Shown here piece by piece: positions 23,141 to 32,085 of a stretch of 41,211 nucleotides of DNA. A model generated the notes under the pieces. The model saw nothing but the letters and a program-made list of their open reading frames with translations. It searched no databases and was not told where the DNA came from. The stretch spans positions 1-41,211 of the forward strand of contig JAHEIN010000009.1 in assembly GCA_024639335.1 (NCBI GenBank), read 5' to 3'. The translations under genes were made by a program, and so were the position numbers. This DNA comes from a bacterium (lineage in GTDB: Bacteria > Actinomycetota > Acidimicrobiia > Spongiisociales > ZC4RG35). How positions within the stretch are numbered: position 1 is the first letter of the stretch; each line of letters begins with the position of its first letter.

Positions 23141-23746
23141 GTGACCAGAATCGTCGCAATCCCCGTCAAGCCATTCGACGTCGCCAAGCAACGGTTGAGC
23201 TCGTTCCTCGCCGCTGGCCAGCGTCAGGCGTTGAGCGTCGAACTGGCCAGACGAACAGCGAGCGCAGCGATCGAAGCGGGAGCACTGCCGCTGATCCTCT
23301 CTGCCGACGATGCCGTCTCGGAGTGGGCCGCCACCCAAAGGTACGAGGTCCTGTTCGACGAGGGTTCGAGCCTGAATGAGGCAGCCCACGCCGCAACGCT
23401 GTTCGCCCGGAACGACCCCTGGCTGTTCTGCCACGCCGACCTGCCGCTGCTTCGCAGCTACGACGTCGCACACGCCCTCGACGTGATGGTCGGCGGCTCA
23501 TGGGTGCTCGCCCCATCGAGCGACGGCGGGACATCCCTGATCGGCGGCGTCGGGCAGTTCGATTTCGCTTTCGGCCCGGGCAGCTTCCATCGCCACCTTG
23601 CTCGGCTGACGGAGCGAAGGGTGAGTGTGGTCGCCAGTGTCGGGACACTGCTCGATCTCGATGTGCCTGCCGATTTCAGGGCCGCAGCCGATCACCCCCG
23701 GGGAGCGTGGCTCAACTCCGTGGCGCCGATACGCTCGGATCCATGA
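23141..23746 (+). CDS. fbiD: FbiD/CofC-type phosphoenolpyruvate or 2-phospholactate guanylyltransferase
   Basis: FbiD/CofC activates PEP (actinobacteria) or 2-phospholactate (archaea) with GTP during coenzyme F420 synthesis. The 201-aa protein starts IVAIPVKPFDVAKQRLSSFL with the P-V-K-x-x-x-x-A-K-x-R-L-S signature, has FDEGSSLNEAAHAA, WLFCHADLPLL and APSSDGGTSLIGG. GTG 23141 lies nine bases after the DUF1801 stop. It overlaps the PIG-L gene by ATGA. It is the only F420 gene in the window. Confidence 0.9.
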   Translation: MTRIVAIPVKPFDVAKQRLSSFLAAGQRQALSVELARRTASAAIEAGALPLILSADDAVSEWAATQRYEVLFDEGSSLNEAAHAATLFARNDPWLFCHADLPLLRSYDVAHALDVMVGGSWVLAPSSDGGTSLIGGVGQFDFAFGPGSFHRHLARLTERRVSVVASVGTLLDLDVPADFRAAADHPRGAWLNSVAPIRSDP

Positions 23747-24516
23747 CGACGAAGCCAAGCACGAACCTGTTCTCCGAAGCTCGACGGGACCCGATCGACC
23801 TTCCCATCCCCGAACGCGTGCTCACCATCGGGGCACATCCGGACGACGCCGAGTTCGGCGCAGGGGGCACCCTGGCGAAGTGGGCGGAGGCCGGGTGCGA
23901 GATCTCGATGCTGATCGTCACCGACGGTTCCAAGGGGACTTGGGACGAAGACCAGGATCCCGGTGAGCTCATCGCTGCGCGGCGCGCAGAACAGCGCAAT
24001 GCCGCCGAAGCGCTCGGCGCAACAGGAGAGCTCGTGTTCGGCGACTTCGTCGACGGAGAGCTGGAGAACAGTCAGGAGTTGCAGCGGATGATCTCGGAGT
24101 GGGTTCGCCGACTGAAGCCGGACGTGGTCTTGACGTTCGACCCATGGAAGAAGTACATGATGCACCCCGATCATCGGGCGATCGGCTGGGGCGTGATCGA
24201 CGGTGTCGTTGCAGCCCGCGACCATCTGTTCTTTCCCGATCAGTTGACCGACGGTCTGACCAAACACCGCCCCCAAGCGATTCTGCTGTTCGCTCCGGAG
24301 GAGGCCGATCATCACGAGGACATCAGCTCCAGCTTCGAGACGAAGATCGATGCGCTGATGTGTCACTCCAGCCAGGGCAAGACGACGATGGGCGACGCCC
24401 ACGACTCCGGAGAAGCCCGTGAGCTGTTCGCCGCACGGATCCGAGAGTGGTCCGAACGGATGGGCGAGTTGGCCGGGTTGGAGCTGGCCGAATCGTTCAA
24501 ACTCCTGCGCCCGTGA
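23743..24516 (+). CDS. PIG-L/LmbE-family zinc deacetylase
   Basis: The 257-aa protein has the zinc motif RVLTIGAHPDDAEFGAGGTL (H-P-D-D), LIVTDGSKGTW, ARRAEQRNAAEALGA and the second zinc His in MMHPDHRAIGW. The family includes mycothiol enzymes MshB and Mca and various N-acetyl sugar deacetylases; the exact substrate is unclear. ATG 23743 overlaps the fbiD stop. It continues into glycerate kinase by a GTGA overlap, so the three genes are one operon. Confidence 0.9.
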   Translation: MTTKPSTNLFSEARRDPIDLPIPERVLTIGAHPDDAEFGAGGTLAKWAEAGCEISMLIVTDGSKGTWDEDQDPGELIAARRAEQRNAAEALGATGELVFGDFVDGELENSQELQRMISEWVRRLKPDVVLTFDPWKKYMMHPDHRAIGWGVIDGVVAARDHLFFPDQLTDGLTKHRPQAILLFAPEEADHHEDISSSFETKIDALMCHSSQGKTTMGDAHDSGEARELFAARIREWSERMGELAGLELAESFKLLRP

Positions 24517-25727
24517 CGCCTGCGGCCGCCCGGCAGGCCATCCGCCAGGCCTTCGACGCGGCGCTCACCGCAATCGAACCTCGGGCGGCGATCGCTCGAT
24601 CGGTCGCCGAACACGCCTCCAGCATCGGTGACCGACCCGTGGGCGTGGTGGCGATCGGCAAGGCGGCTGCACCGATGGCATGGGGGGCGTACGACGCCCT
24701 GGGTGAGCGGATGATTTCCGGAGTTGCCGTCGGCCCTGGGGACGCAGCAACGCCCGAGCAGATGACCTGGCACAGCGGCAGCCACCCCATCCCTGACGCC
24801 AGCTCGGAGGAAGCCGGGCGGGCAGTCGTCGACTATCTCGAGACCACCGACGCCGGCTTCATCCTCTTTCTCATCTCCGGTGGCGGCTCTGCAATCGTCG
24901 AGATCCCGCCCGAGGGTCTCGACATCGGCGACCTGGCGTCGATCCAGCAGACCCTGCTTCATTCGGGAACTCCCATTGAAGCTCTGAATCTGGTTCGCAG
25001 GTCGCTGTCCCTGTTGAAGAACGGACGCCTGCTGGATCATGTCGGTGTGCCGCATCACACGATGCTCGTCTCCGACGTCGGCGACGCAGGGCCCGAGGTG
25101 ATCGCCTCAGGCCCGACCCTGGGAGTGTCCACATCCGCCGATGCGGTGCGCGCCATCCTCACACGGGCGGGCGTCGATGTCGGCGAGGCAATCGAAGCCC
25201 ATCTCGCCGCGGATTGGCCGGCAAGGCAGAACGATGCTCATGCTGTCGTCGCTGACGGCTGGTCGGCGGCGCAGGCAGCTGCAGATGTCTTGCGCGAGAC
25301 CGGCGAGGAGGTGTCGATCACCAAACGGCACTTCGCCGGGGAAGCCCGCAGGGTTGGGGGAACGCTGGTTCGCAACGCCACCCGGGGCTTCACCGTCGCT
25401 CCGGGCGAGGCGACCGTGACCGTGACGGGAAGCGGCCGGGGTGGACGGAACACCGAGGCGGCGCTCGCCGTGGCGATCGGGATCGACGGTTCCGAGGATG
25501 TGGTGTTCGCCGCGCTCTCGACGGATGGAGTCGACGGCTCCTCGGACGCGGCCGGGGCGATGGTGGATGGCGACTCGGCTCACCGGATGCGTGCCGCGGG
25601 CATCTCCCCTGAGGCGGCACTGATGAACAACAACAGCCACCCGGCGTTACGTGCATCCAACGATCTGGTCCACACCGGACCGACCGGCACGAATGTGGCC
25701 GATCTGTGGATGGTCTGGCGCCGCTAG
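24513..25727 (+). CDS. Glycerate 2-kinase (MOFRL/GckA type)
   Basis: The 404-aa protein is of the DUF4147-MOFRL type, which phosphorylates glycerate to 2-phosphoglycerate. It has VGVVAIGKAAAPMAWGAYDA, HSGSHPIPDASSEEAGR, LFLISGGGSAIVEIPPEGL, LSLLKNGRL, VSDVGDAGPEVIASGPT and the MOFRL part VTVTGSGRGGRNTEAALAVA, FAALSTDGVDGSSDAAGAM. GTG 24513 overlaps the upstream stop as GTGA. 2-Phosphoglycerate leads to PEP, the substrate of actinobacterial FbiD two genes upstream, a possible but unproven link. Its TAG stop shares CTAG with the opposing Sua5-type gene. Confidence 0.92.
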   Translation: MTPAAARQAIRQAFDAALTAIEPRAAIARSVAEHASSIGDRPVGVVAIGKAAAPMAWGAYDALGERMISGVAVGPGDAATPEQMTWHSGSHPIPDASSEEAGRAVVDYLETTDAGFILFLISGGGSAIVEIPPEGLDIGDLASIQQTLLHSGTPIEALNLVRRSLSLLKNGRLLDHVGVPHHTMLVSDVGDAGPEVIASGPTLGVSTSADAVRAILTRAGVDVGEAIEAHLAADWPARQNDAHAVVADGWSAAQAAADVLRETGEEVSITKRHFAGEARRVGGTLVRNATRGFTVAPGEATVTVTGSGRGGRNTEAALAVAIGIDGSEDVVFAALSTDGVDGSSDAAGAMVDGDSAHRMRAAGISPEAALMNNNSHPALRASNDLVHTGPTGTNVADLWMVWRR

Positions 25728-26281
25728 CTCAGCGGGTCGATCGGCCCCGGTCGTAGGACCTCCGGCGGTTCGGTGGTGCAATCGATCACGGTCGAAGCCG
25801 ACCCTCCGGGGCACCGCCCTGCCAGATACAGGTCGACTTCGGCCCCGAACACCGCCTCGGCACCTTGCTGGTCGAGAGCGGCCTCGCTTCCGCTGCGGTT
25901 GGCCGAGGTCACAGCCAGCGGACCGGTCTCGGCGAGCAGTTGGCGCAGTTCGGCGTGATCGGGAACCCTGACCCCCACCGACCGGGTGACCGGATGACCC
26001 ACCCAAGCGGGGAGCGCTTCGACCGGCTCGAGGACCATCGTGAGCGCGCCAGGCCACCATCGGCCCGCCAAGCGCCTGGCCTCAGGCGTCATGTCCACGA
26101 TCGTGGCAGCCGTCTCGATGTCGGCGGCGAGAAGAGCGATCGGTCGATCGACAGGTCGGCCCTTGAGCTCGAACAGCCGACCGACGGCGGCCTCGTTGCG
26201 GGGGTCGACGGCGAGGCCATAGACGGTGTCAGTCGGCACTCCGACCACCCCGCCCGACCGGATCACCTGGACCGCACTCAC
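25724..26281 (-). CDS. L-threonylcarbamoyladenylate synthase (TsaC/Sua5/YrdC family)
   Basis: This enzyme makes threonylcarbamoyl-AMP from Thr, bicarbonate and ATP for the t6A37 tRNA modification. The 185-aa protein has GGVVGVPTDTVYGLAVDPRN, FELKGRPVDRPIALL (K-x-R-x-x-x-x-P), WPGALTMVLEP, VGVRVPDH and LAVTSANRSGSEA. Its length corresponds to the YrdC domain without the Sua5 extension. GTG 26281 overlaps the prmC stop as GTGA, and the prmC-sua5 order is a common one. Confidence 0.93.
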   Translation of the reverse strand: MSAVQVIRSGGVVGVPTDTVYGLAVDPRNEAAVGRLFELKGRPVDRPIALLAADIETAATIVDMTPEARRLAGRWWPGALTMVLEPVEALPAWVGHPVTRSVGVRVPDHAELRQLLAETGPLAVTSANRSGSEAALDQQGAEAVFGAEVDLYLAGRCPGGSASTVIDCTTEPPEVLRPGPIDPLS

Positions 26282-27000
26282 GACTTCGCCCCGATCACGA
26301 ACCGGTCCCTGCCGGCGTGATCCTGACGCACCTTTGGGGAGAACTCCTCGAACAAGTGCATCACTGCGTTGGCCTGCGTCTCGCCGATCTCGAGCGCGAA
26401 CCTGCCTGCGGCGGCGAGCCAGCGCTCGAGTTCGGCTGCGATCCGCTCGTAGACCTCGAGACCGGTCGGCCCAGAGACCAGCGCGAGCTTCGGTTCTCTC
26501 CGGACATCCTCGGGCAGGGCGCCGTATTCGTGTTCAGCCACGTACGGCGGGTTCGACACCAACAGGTCGACCGAACCGACGAGACGACCGGGTAACGCGG
26601 CGAACAGGTCACCGGAACGCCACTCGATCTTCGGCGCCAGCAGGGCGCCGTTTCTCCTGGCCACCTCGAGCGCGTCTCCCGATAGATCCGTTCCGAACAC
26701 TTGCGCCTGGGGAAAAGTCTTCGCAAGTGCGATGGCGAGCGCGCCCGAGCCTGTGCAGAGGTCCACGATCGCTTTCGGGGACTCCACCAAGGCGGATGCG
26801 ACCTCCCAGAGCAGCTCGGTCTCAGGTCGAGGAATGAGCACGCGACGGTCGACGTGAAGGTCCCATGGACCGAAGGCCGCTGTGCCCTCGAGATACTGCA
26901 GCGGCTCTCCCGATAGACGGCTGGCGACCATGCGGTCCAACTCATCGTCGGTCTCGCAGATTGCGCGGAGGCGTCTCAGTTCGTGTGCAGGAAGACTCAT
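26278..27000 (-). CDS. prmC: Release factor glutamine methyltransferase PrmC
   Basis: PrmC methylates the Gln of the GGQ motif of RF1/RF2. The 240-aa protein has a short helical N-terminal domain (LSGEPLQYLEGTAAFG, VLIPRPETELLWE), the SAM motif IVDLCTGSGALAIALAK and the catalytic LLVSNPPYVAEHEYG. It is about 40 residues shorter than E. coli PrmC, mainly at the N-terminus, but retains I-P-R-P-E-T-E and N-P-P-Y. It is divergent from the receiver-domain gene. Confidence 0.94.
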   Translation of the reverse strand: MSLPAHELRRLRAICETDDELDRMVASRLSGEPLQYLEGTAAFGPWDLHVDRRVLIPRPETELLWEVASALVESPKAIVDLCTGSGALAIALAKTFPQAQVFGTDLSGDALEVARRNGALLAPKIEWRSGDLFAALPGRLVGSVDLLVSNPPYVAEHEYGALPEDVRREPKLALVSGPTGLEVYERIAAELERWLAAAGRFALEIGETQANAVMHLFEEFSPKVRQDHAGRDRFVIGAKS

Positions 27001-27061
27001 CGGCTCTCAGTGTCGCAGGCGTCTCGCGCAACTTGGCGCTCGAATTGCCGACATCGAGGGT

Positions 27062-27460
27062 ATGGAAGCCAGGCTTCTGATCGCCGACCAGAATCCGGCC
27101 GTGACGTTGGTCATGCGCCGGCACTTCGAGGCGGCCGGTCACGAGGTCGACGTCGCGCACGACGGTCTCGACGCCCTCGAGATGGGCTCGACCGGTATCT
27201 ATGACCTGGCGCTCATCGACCACTTCCTGCCGACCGTGCTCGGCGCCGAGGTGATCCAGACGTGGACGGAGAACGGCATCGACCTCCCCACGATCGTCGT
27301 TTCGACGCTCAGTGACGAGTCGATGATCGTCAGATGCCTGGAGCTGGGAGCCGCAGATTTCATCCGCAAACCGTTCAACACCGCCGAGCTCGACGTCCGA
27401 TGCCACATTCACTTGATGCGAGCCTCAGCTCGAGCTGGAAGAAAGTTCAGCCCTGACTGA
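27062..27460 (+). CDS. Stand-alone response regulator receiver domain protein
   Basis: The 132-aa protein is a single REC domain: LLIADQNPAVTLVMRRHF, phosphoacceptor Asp53 in LALIDHFLPTVLGAEV, Ser/Thr in IVVSTLSDE and Lys103 in DFIRKPFNTAEL. There is no output domain and no histidine kinase in the window. Its 3' end overlaps the last gene of the Tad operon by 14 bases in convergent orientation. It may act on pilus assembly or on a kinase elsewhere; this is inference from position only. Confidence 0.88.
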   Translation: MEARLLIADQNPAVTLVMRRHFEAAGHEVDVAHDGLDALEMGSTGIYDLALIDHFLPTVLGAEVIQTWTENGIDLPTIVVSTLSDESMIVRCLELGAADFIRKPFNTAELDVRCHIHLMRASARAGRKFSPD

Positions 27461-27875
27461 TGCTGGCGCACCCGGTTGCCGACATCATGATGTTCGCGGT
27501 GCGACCGAAGTCGAGCAGCGCGAAGTCGAACTCACGCTGGAACCCGACCGTCACGTCACAGCCAGCCCGGCTCAGGTTCACCTGCGGAGCGCTCAATCCC
27601 TCCATGACGGAAGCGGGCTGTTGATCGAGGACGGCCTCGATCTGCTCCCGAACGAGCACTGGATCGAGCCGACCGATGCCCTGGTCCCGAAAGAAGTCTG
27701 CGTCGACTCCGGACGTTGCTGCGATAGCGGCCGAGTCGGCGAGGGCGGCCAATTCCCGACGCTCTCCGATCAGCCGCCACAGATCGAAGGAGATCCCACC
27801 GAGCAGCAAGATCGCCACCCCCAGACCGAGCAGAAACAGCTGGACGCTCCCGCGTTCGCTGCCGCAATCGGTCAT
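27447..27875 (-). CDS. TadE/TadG-like pilus assembly protein
   Basis: The 142-aa protein has a short cytoplasmic N-terminus, then ERGSVQLFLLGLGVAILLLG, the single N-terminal helix of the Flp pilus-assembly TadE/G-like family, followed by FDLWRLIGERRELAALADSA and AIAATSGVDADFF, typical of Tad-type proteins (A-D-S/A-A-A-x-A-G/A). Two Cys remain in the exported part. ATG 27875 overlaps the upstream TadE stop as ATGA. It is the last gene of the Tad operon. Confidence 0.85.
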   Translation of the reverse strand: MTDCGSERGSVQLFLLGLGVAILLLGGISFDLWRLIGERRELAALADSAAIAATSGVDADFFRDQGIGRLDPVLVREQIEAVLDQQPASVMEGLSAPQVNLSRAGCDVTVGFQREFDFALLDFGRTANIMMSATGCASISQG

Positions 27876-28342
27876 GGCTGCGCAATGCTCCGGTACTGGT
27901 CGACCAATTCGGCGTGTTCGTAGCCGGTCGAGATGGTGAAGCGGTCTGTATAGAGCGGTACGACCTTCACCGTGATCCGCATGAACACCGAGACGTACGT
28001 GCCCCGAGCCAGAAGCCCGTCGGAGTCGGCGCAGCTCGACCGTGGAACTCCGGCGAGCGCCCCCTCCGAGCCGCCGCAAAGGGCGACTTCGACCATCGAC
28101 GGATCGATGTTGTTGTTGACGGCCATGTCCCGAACTGTTTGATACGCCAACAATTCGTCGCCATCGGTGATGGCAATCGTCCTCGCCATTTCGGCCGATG
28201 CGAGCCGAACAAAGGTCCTCGCTTCCAGCAGCGGGGCGAACGAGAGCACGATCATCGCCATCGGCACCATGATCAACGCCACGCCTACGACGAGTTCGAT
28301 GGCAGCCGTCCCTGACTGTCGGGCTCGGTCAGACGCTCTCAC
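27872..28342 (-). CDS. TadE-like minor pilin
   Basis: The 156-aa protein begins with GTAAIELVVGVALIMVPMA, the TadE signature with Glu near the start of the helix, and has an exported domain with CGGSEGALAGVPRSSC, a likely disulfide loop. It starts at GTG 28342 overlapping the upstream stop as GTGA. TadE proteins act as pseudopilins in Flp pilus biogenesis. Confidence 0.85.
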   Translation of the reverse strand: MRASDRARQSGTAAIELVVGVALIMVPMAMIVLSFAPLLEARTFVRLASAEMARTIAITDGDELLAYQTVRDMAVNNNIDPSMVEVALCGGSEGALAGVPRSSCADSDGLLARGTYVSVFMRITVKVVPLYTDRFTISTGYEHAELVDQYRSIAQP

Positions 28343-28737
28343 GGCGCGACCGGTTGCACGAACTGTTCTCGCGCTGCCACCGCCTCGAAGTCGATGGTGA
28401 GGTCGGGGACAAGCGGTGCGAAACCGCGGAAATTCGCCTGGGCCGACGCCACCATGACGTCTCCGTTGTCCTGACAGGTCGCAGAGACCTCGTCTCCATA
28501 GGGACCACCCAGGATTCCCGTCAGGATGTCATCGATGGTGGCCTGACACACCGGCACCCCCGAGTCGGCACGAGCACCATTGCGCGCACCCTCGTCGAGC
28601 GCGGCACGAACGGCGCCGGAGGCGTACTGAATGACCACGAAGTTCGCCAAGATGGCGAAGAAGATCATGGCGAAGCTCGCGGCAAGGACGTACGAGATGG
28701 AGACCATCCCGTGTTCTGCGCGACCGGTCTCAGCCAC
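28339..28737 (-). CDS. TadE-like minor pilin
   Basis: The protein has one N-terminal membrane helix (MVSISYVLAASFAMIFFAIL) and an exported part with Cys in VPVCQATIDD and SATCQDNGD. GTG 28737 (132 aa) overlaps the flp stop by 8 bases and is preferred; an in-frame GTG at 28770 would overlap flp by 41 bases. It sits between flp and another TadE gene, which supports the role. The classical Glu in the helix is not obvious. Confidence 0.75.
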   Translation of the reverse strand: MAETGRAEHGMVSISYVLAASFAMIFFAILANFVVIQYASGAVRAALDEGARNGARADSGVPVCQATIDDILTGILGGPYGDEVSATCQDNGDVMVASAQANFRGFAPLVPDLTIDFEAVAAREQFVQPVAP

Positions 28738-28939
28738 CCGCGCCTTCGACCTCGCCGGTGAGAAGATCACCGATGGCTTCGATCAGATCGATGCCGAGCG
28801 CCTGGAGCCCAGCCCAGATGGCGACGAGCGCAACAATCGCCAGGGCAGCGTTGCCGAGCAGTTCGGCAGTGTTCAGACCGCGCTCGTCGTCGTTCAACTC
28901 CTCGATGAACTCCAGCGCCCGATGGATGTGGGTCTTCAT
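28730..28939 (-). CDS. flp: Flp-type major pilin
   Basis: The 69-aa protein has the short Flp architecture: a charged N-terminus, a cleavage site in DERG-LNTAELLG with Gly at -1 and Glu at +5, and a single hydrophobic helix (AALAIVALVAIWAGLQALGI). The following helix ends in an acidic and Gly-rich tail. AAAGGA precedes ATG 28939. It is the likely structural subunit of the pilus. The prepilin peptidase is not in the window. Confidence 0.85.
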   Translation of the reverse strand: MKTHIHRALEFIEELNDDERGLNTAELLGNAALAIVALVAIWAGLQALGIDLIEAIGDLLTGEVEGAGG

Positions 28940-28967
28940 GTGGTTTCCTTTCTCTCTCCAGAGTGCC

Positions 28968-29918
28968 TCATGTTCCGAGCAGCAGTCGTGGCAGCGGCGC
29001 TCCCACGAAGAGGAGCATCACCGGCGCCAGGATCGCAATCGTAGGAATCAACATTGCGGCCCTTCGCTTCGTGGCTGTTCGCTTGATCGCCTCGCGCCGC
29101 GCTTCTCGCACGTCTTCGGACAGTGACAGCAAGCTGTCGGCGAGATCGACTCCGCGTTCCTCGGCGACAGCCAGCAGAGAATAGGTACGGGCGCAATAGG
29201 GCTCAGGCGTGGTGCGGGCAATCCGATCGAACGCCTCGGTGACCCTCGCTCCGGCACGGTGGAGGCGAAGAGCCTCCCGGAGTTCGGAGACCACGTCGCC
29301 CCGTCCTCGTTCGCAAATCGCGGACACGGCGGAGACCACCCCGCCTCCTGCCCGCACCCGCATCGCGAGAAGCTGGTTCACCGTGTAGATCTCGATGGTC
29401 ATCCGGTGCCGTCGGCCCTCGATCGCCCGTTCCAGGCGTCCGCGTTGTCGGGTGGCTCCCACGATGAGCAAGAGGAATTCCACACCCATGAATTGCGCCA
29501 CTGACAGCCCCAGCAGAGGGGCCGCGAGAAAGGCAATACCTCCCCAGGCAGCCACGTTTCCCAGCTGGCGGATCCGGTAGGCGCCGAGCCGCTCGGTCTC
29601 GGGCAGATCGGGAAACAGGCCTGCCTGCCTGATCATCGCTGCGAGGCGAAGGTCACCCTGCCGGTCGATCAAGCGATCCAGACGCCTCGCGGCTGCGTCG
29701 AGCATTGGCCTGAAGATGCCGACGAACGCGGAACCTGTCGAATAGCCGCCGCTGCTGACCGCTCGGACGTCGGCACTTCCACCTAGCGACGTCCGATACC
29801 CGATTGAATAGGGACGGACACGAGTGGAGAGCTTCCTCGGTGAGGGAAACACGAGACGGACGAGAAGCATCACGAAGACGGCCGAGAGAAGCGCAGCGAG
29901 TGTGACCGTTGGTTCCAT
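28968..29918 (-). CDS. tadC: TadC-like inner membrane platform protein (T2SSF)
   Basis: The 316-aa protein has an N-terminal membrane helix, a central T2SSF domain (ETERLGAYRIRQLGNVAAWG, LRLHRAGARVTEAFDRIA, LLAVAEERGVDLADSLLSLS, REAIKRTATKRRAAM) and C-terminal helices. With TadB it forms the membrane platform of the Flp secretion machine. The start overlaps the tadB stop as TGATG. Confidence 0.88.
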   Translation of the reverse strand: MEPTVTLAALLSAVFVMLLVRLVFPSPRKLSTRVRPYSIGYRTSLGGSADVRAVSSGGYSTGSAFVGIFRPMLDAAARRLDRLIDRQGDLRLAAMIRQAGLFPDLPETERLGAYRIRQLGNVAAWGGIAFLAAPLLGLSVAQFMGVEFLLLIVGATRQRGRLERAIEGRRHRMTIEIYTVNQLLAMRVRAGGGVVSAVSAICERGRGDVVSELREALRLHRAGARVTEAFDRIARTTPEPYCARTYSLLAVAEERGVDLADSLLSLSEDVREARREAIKRTATKRRAAMLIPTIAILAPVMLLFVGAPLPRLLLGT

Positions 29919-30805
29919 CAGGGCACGTCCTCACTGGCGGCGCCACCGAAGACCCGGGTCTCGGGGACATCCTCACTGAGCCTGGTCACGAGCCACATCC
30001 CGAACCCACTGAGCAGTGCACCGACCAGAACGACGAATACCCCCGCTCCCGAGCGGTAGAACTCCCTGAATGGCCCCTCTTGGAGTGTGATCGCAATGAG
30101 GACCATCCACGGAAGAACGAACACAGCGCGCGAATTGATCTTCTGCTCGAGCTGTTGAGTTTGGATCTCCTCGGTGGTCCATTGATCCCGTGTGGTGGCA
30201 GCGGCGAGATCGCGGAGAATCTCCGGCACGATCGATCCACCACGCTCGTGAGCCAGGATCAGCACTTCGATGACCCGATCACTGGTCGGGTCGGCCAGTT
30301 CTTCCTTGATGATCTCCAGCGCCGGCACCATGCTCACGGTTCGTGCCAGAAACGAGAACCTCGAGAAGGCAGCACGCAGCGGCGCCGGTCCACTGACTGC
30401 AAGCTGCTCGATCGCACGTTGAAGCGACATCCCGGACGAGATCGACGCAACGAGGTCTCTCAAACCGTCGGGCCACGCTCTCTGGACCTCTGTCATCCTC
30501 CTCTCCCGCACCCGTCCGAAGTAGATGCGCGGAACGAACGCCAGGAGCACCGCAGGAGCCAGGGCGACTGTCACCACCCCAGTGATGAGAAGGAGCAGGA
30601 AGAACGCCAGCATTCCTGCACCGAGGGAAGCCAGCGTGAACTGCTGAGGTGTGAGGTCGAGTCCGGCCTGAATCAACCACTGTTGACGTTGTGACACCTG
30701 TGGCGCCGATGATCTCCGGGTTCGATGTCGCGGGATGACGTTCGTGAAGAGGCCGATGGCCAACACCACGAAAGTGGCGGTGGAGATCGCAGCAACGAGA
30801 CGCAT
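29918..30805 (-). CDS. tadB: TadB-like inner membrane platform protein (T2SSF)
   Basis: The 295-aa protein has N-terminal membrane helices, a T2SSF domain (WPDGLRDLVASISSGMSLQR, AIEQLAVSGPAPLR, LAHERGGSIVPEILRDLAAA) and two C-terminal membrane helices (FVLPWMVLIAI and VFVVLVGALLSGFGMWL). It lies directly behind cpaF with a TGATG overlap, the usual order. Confidence 0.9.
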   Translation of the reverse strand: MRLVAAISTATFVVLAIGLFTNVIPRHRTRRSSAPQVSQRQQWLIQAGLDLTPQQFTLASLGAGMLAFFLLLLITGVVTVALAPAVLLAFVPRIYFGRVRERRMTEVQRAWPDGLRDLVASISSGMSLQRAIEQLAVSGPAPLRAAFSRFSFLARTVSMVPALEIIKEELADPTSDRVIEVLILAHERGGSIVPEILRDLAAATTRDQWTTEEIQTQQLEQKINSRAVFVLPWMVLIAITLQEGPFREFYRSGAGVFVVLVGALLSGFGMWLVTRLSEDVPETRVFGGAASEDVP

Positions 30806-32085
30806 CAGATGCTCACCTGCCCATTCATGACATCGGCCAGTGACACGTTCTGCGGAAGCATCCGCTGCAAATGATCGGTCAGCTGATCGGGCGGAAGTGC
30901 CCCGGTCCAGTACATCCCGGACCCGACGTGATCTCGTAGGAACAGTGGCTGAACCGAGAAGTCATCGTGAAGCGAGGGCACGACTGCGAGGATCTCCATT
31001 ACTTGCCGCTTGATCGGGCCGTCGGACTCGCCCTGCATCTCACGGTCGAGATGGACCACGAGATCGATCGAGCTGCTGAAGATCTTGCGCACGACGGACT
31101 CCGGTACGTTCTCCCCGGCCATCAGTGCTGCGTTGACCAGCGCGGCGAGCGCATCTGTCGCCGAGTTCGCATGCACCGTGCAGGCGAATCCCGTTCCGGC
31201 ATTCACGGCCCGGGTGAGTTCGAAGCTCTCCGCTCCTCTGACCTCACCGACGACGATGCGGTCGGGCCGCATCGCCAGCACGACCTTGACGAGATCCCGC
31301 AGTGTGATCGCCCCTGAGCCGTCGAGACCCGGAGGCCGAGACTCGTAGTACGAGCCGTGCACCAGTGGCACGTGAAGCTCCCGAACCTCCTCACAACACC
31401 GAATGCAGTGTGAGGTGGGGGCGGCATTCATGAGGGCGGCGAGCAGCGAAGTCTTGCCCGCACCCGGCTGGCCGGAGATGACGATGCTCGACATGGTCTG
31501 CATGACGTGGTTCAGGAACGAGGATGCGGCCGGCGACATCGAGTCGAGTTCGACGAGCGAGCCGAGGGTCTCTTTTCGGAGGGCGTACCGGCGGACCGTC
31601 ACCGACGTCTGATCGGCGATCGGGGGGATCACCGCAGTCATCCGCGCCGAGTTGTCGAGCACCCGGGCCTGCACGATCGGATTGGCGGCGTCGAGTCGCC
31701 GGTCGGACCGTGCCAGGAGGCGATCGATGACGTGTTTGTTCTCTTCCGCCGTGGTCGGCTCGTCGAGACTTCGGAGCCGGCCGGTGCCGTCGATATAGGT
31801 GACACGGGCCCCTTCGATGAAGATCTCCTCGATGTCGGGCCGTCGCAGCAGGTCGGTCAACGGCCCGAACTCCGCCAGCGATCTGGTGACCCGATCGACC
31901 ATCTCGCCGGGATTGCCGAGCGTGCGCTCGTCACCGATGTGTGCCCGGCGCTGGTACTCATCGACGGATACGGCGACCACGCGCCGGATCGACTCGACGT
32001 CGGCGTCGGCGTCGAGCCGCTCCTCATCGACGAGCTGAAGCGCCCTTCTGCGGATGTCGAGATAGGCGTTGCTCCGGTCACTCAC
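30805..32085 (-). CDS. cpaF: CpaF/TadA-type secretion ATPase
   Basis: The 426-aa ATPase powers Flp pilus assembly. It has the N-terminal region with LRRPDIEEIFIEGARVTYID, Walker A Lys211 in ISGQPGAGKTSLLAAL, the Asp box around CEEVRELHVP, Walker B RPDRIVVGEVRGAESFEL and the His box NAGTGFACTVHANSATDAL. GTG 32085 overlaps the cpaE stop as GTGA; an upstream extension to 32169 is a shadow of cpaE. Confidence 0.95.
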   Translation of the reverse strand: MSDRSNAYLDIRRRALQLVDEERLDADADVESIRRVVAVSVDEYQRRAHIGDERTLGNPGEMVDRVTRSLAEFGPLTDLLRRPDIEEIFIEGARVTYIDGTGRLRSLDEPTTAEENKHVIDRLLARSDRRLDAANPIVQARVLDNSARMTAVIPPIADQTSVTVRRYALRKETLGSLVELDSMSPAASSFLNHVMQTMSSIVISGQPGAGKTSLLAALMNAAPTSHCIRCCEEVRELHVPLVHGSYYESRPPGLDGSGAITLRDLVKVVLAMRPDRIVVGEVRGAESFELTRAVNAGTGFACTVHANSATDALAALVNAALMAGENVPESVVRKIFSSSIDLVVHLDREMQGESDGPIKRQVMEILAVVPSLHDDFSVQPLFLRDHVGSGMYWTGALPPDQLTDHLQRMLPQNVSLADVMNGQVSI

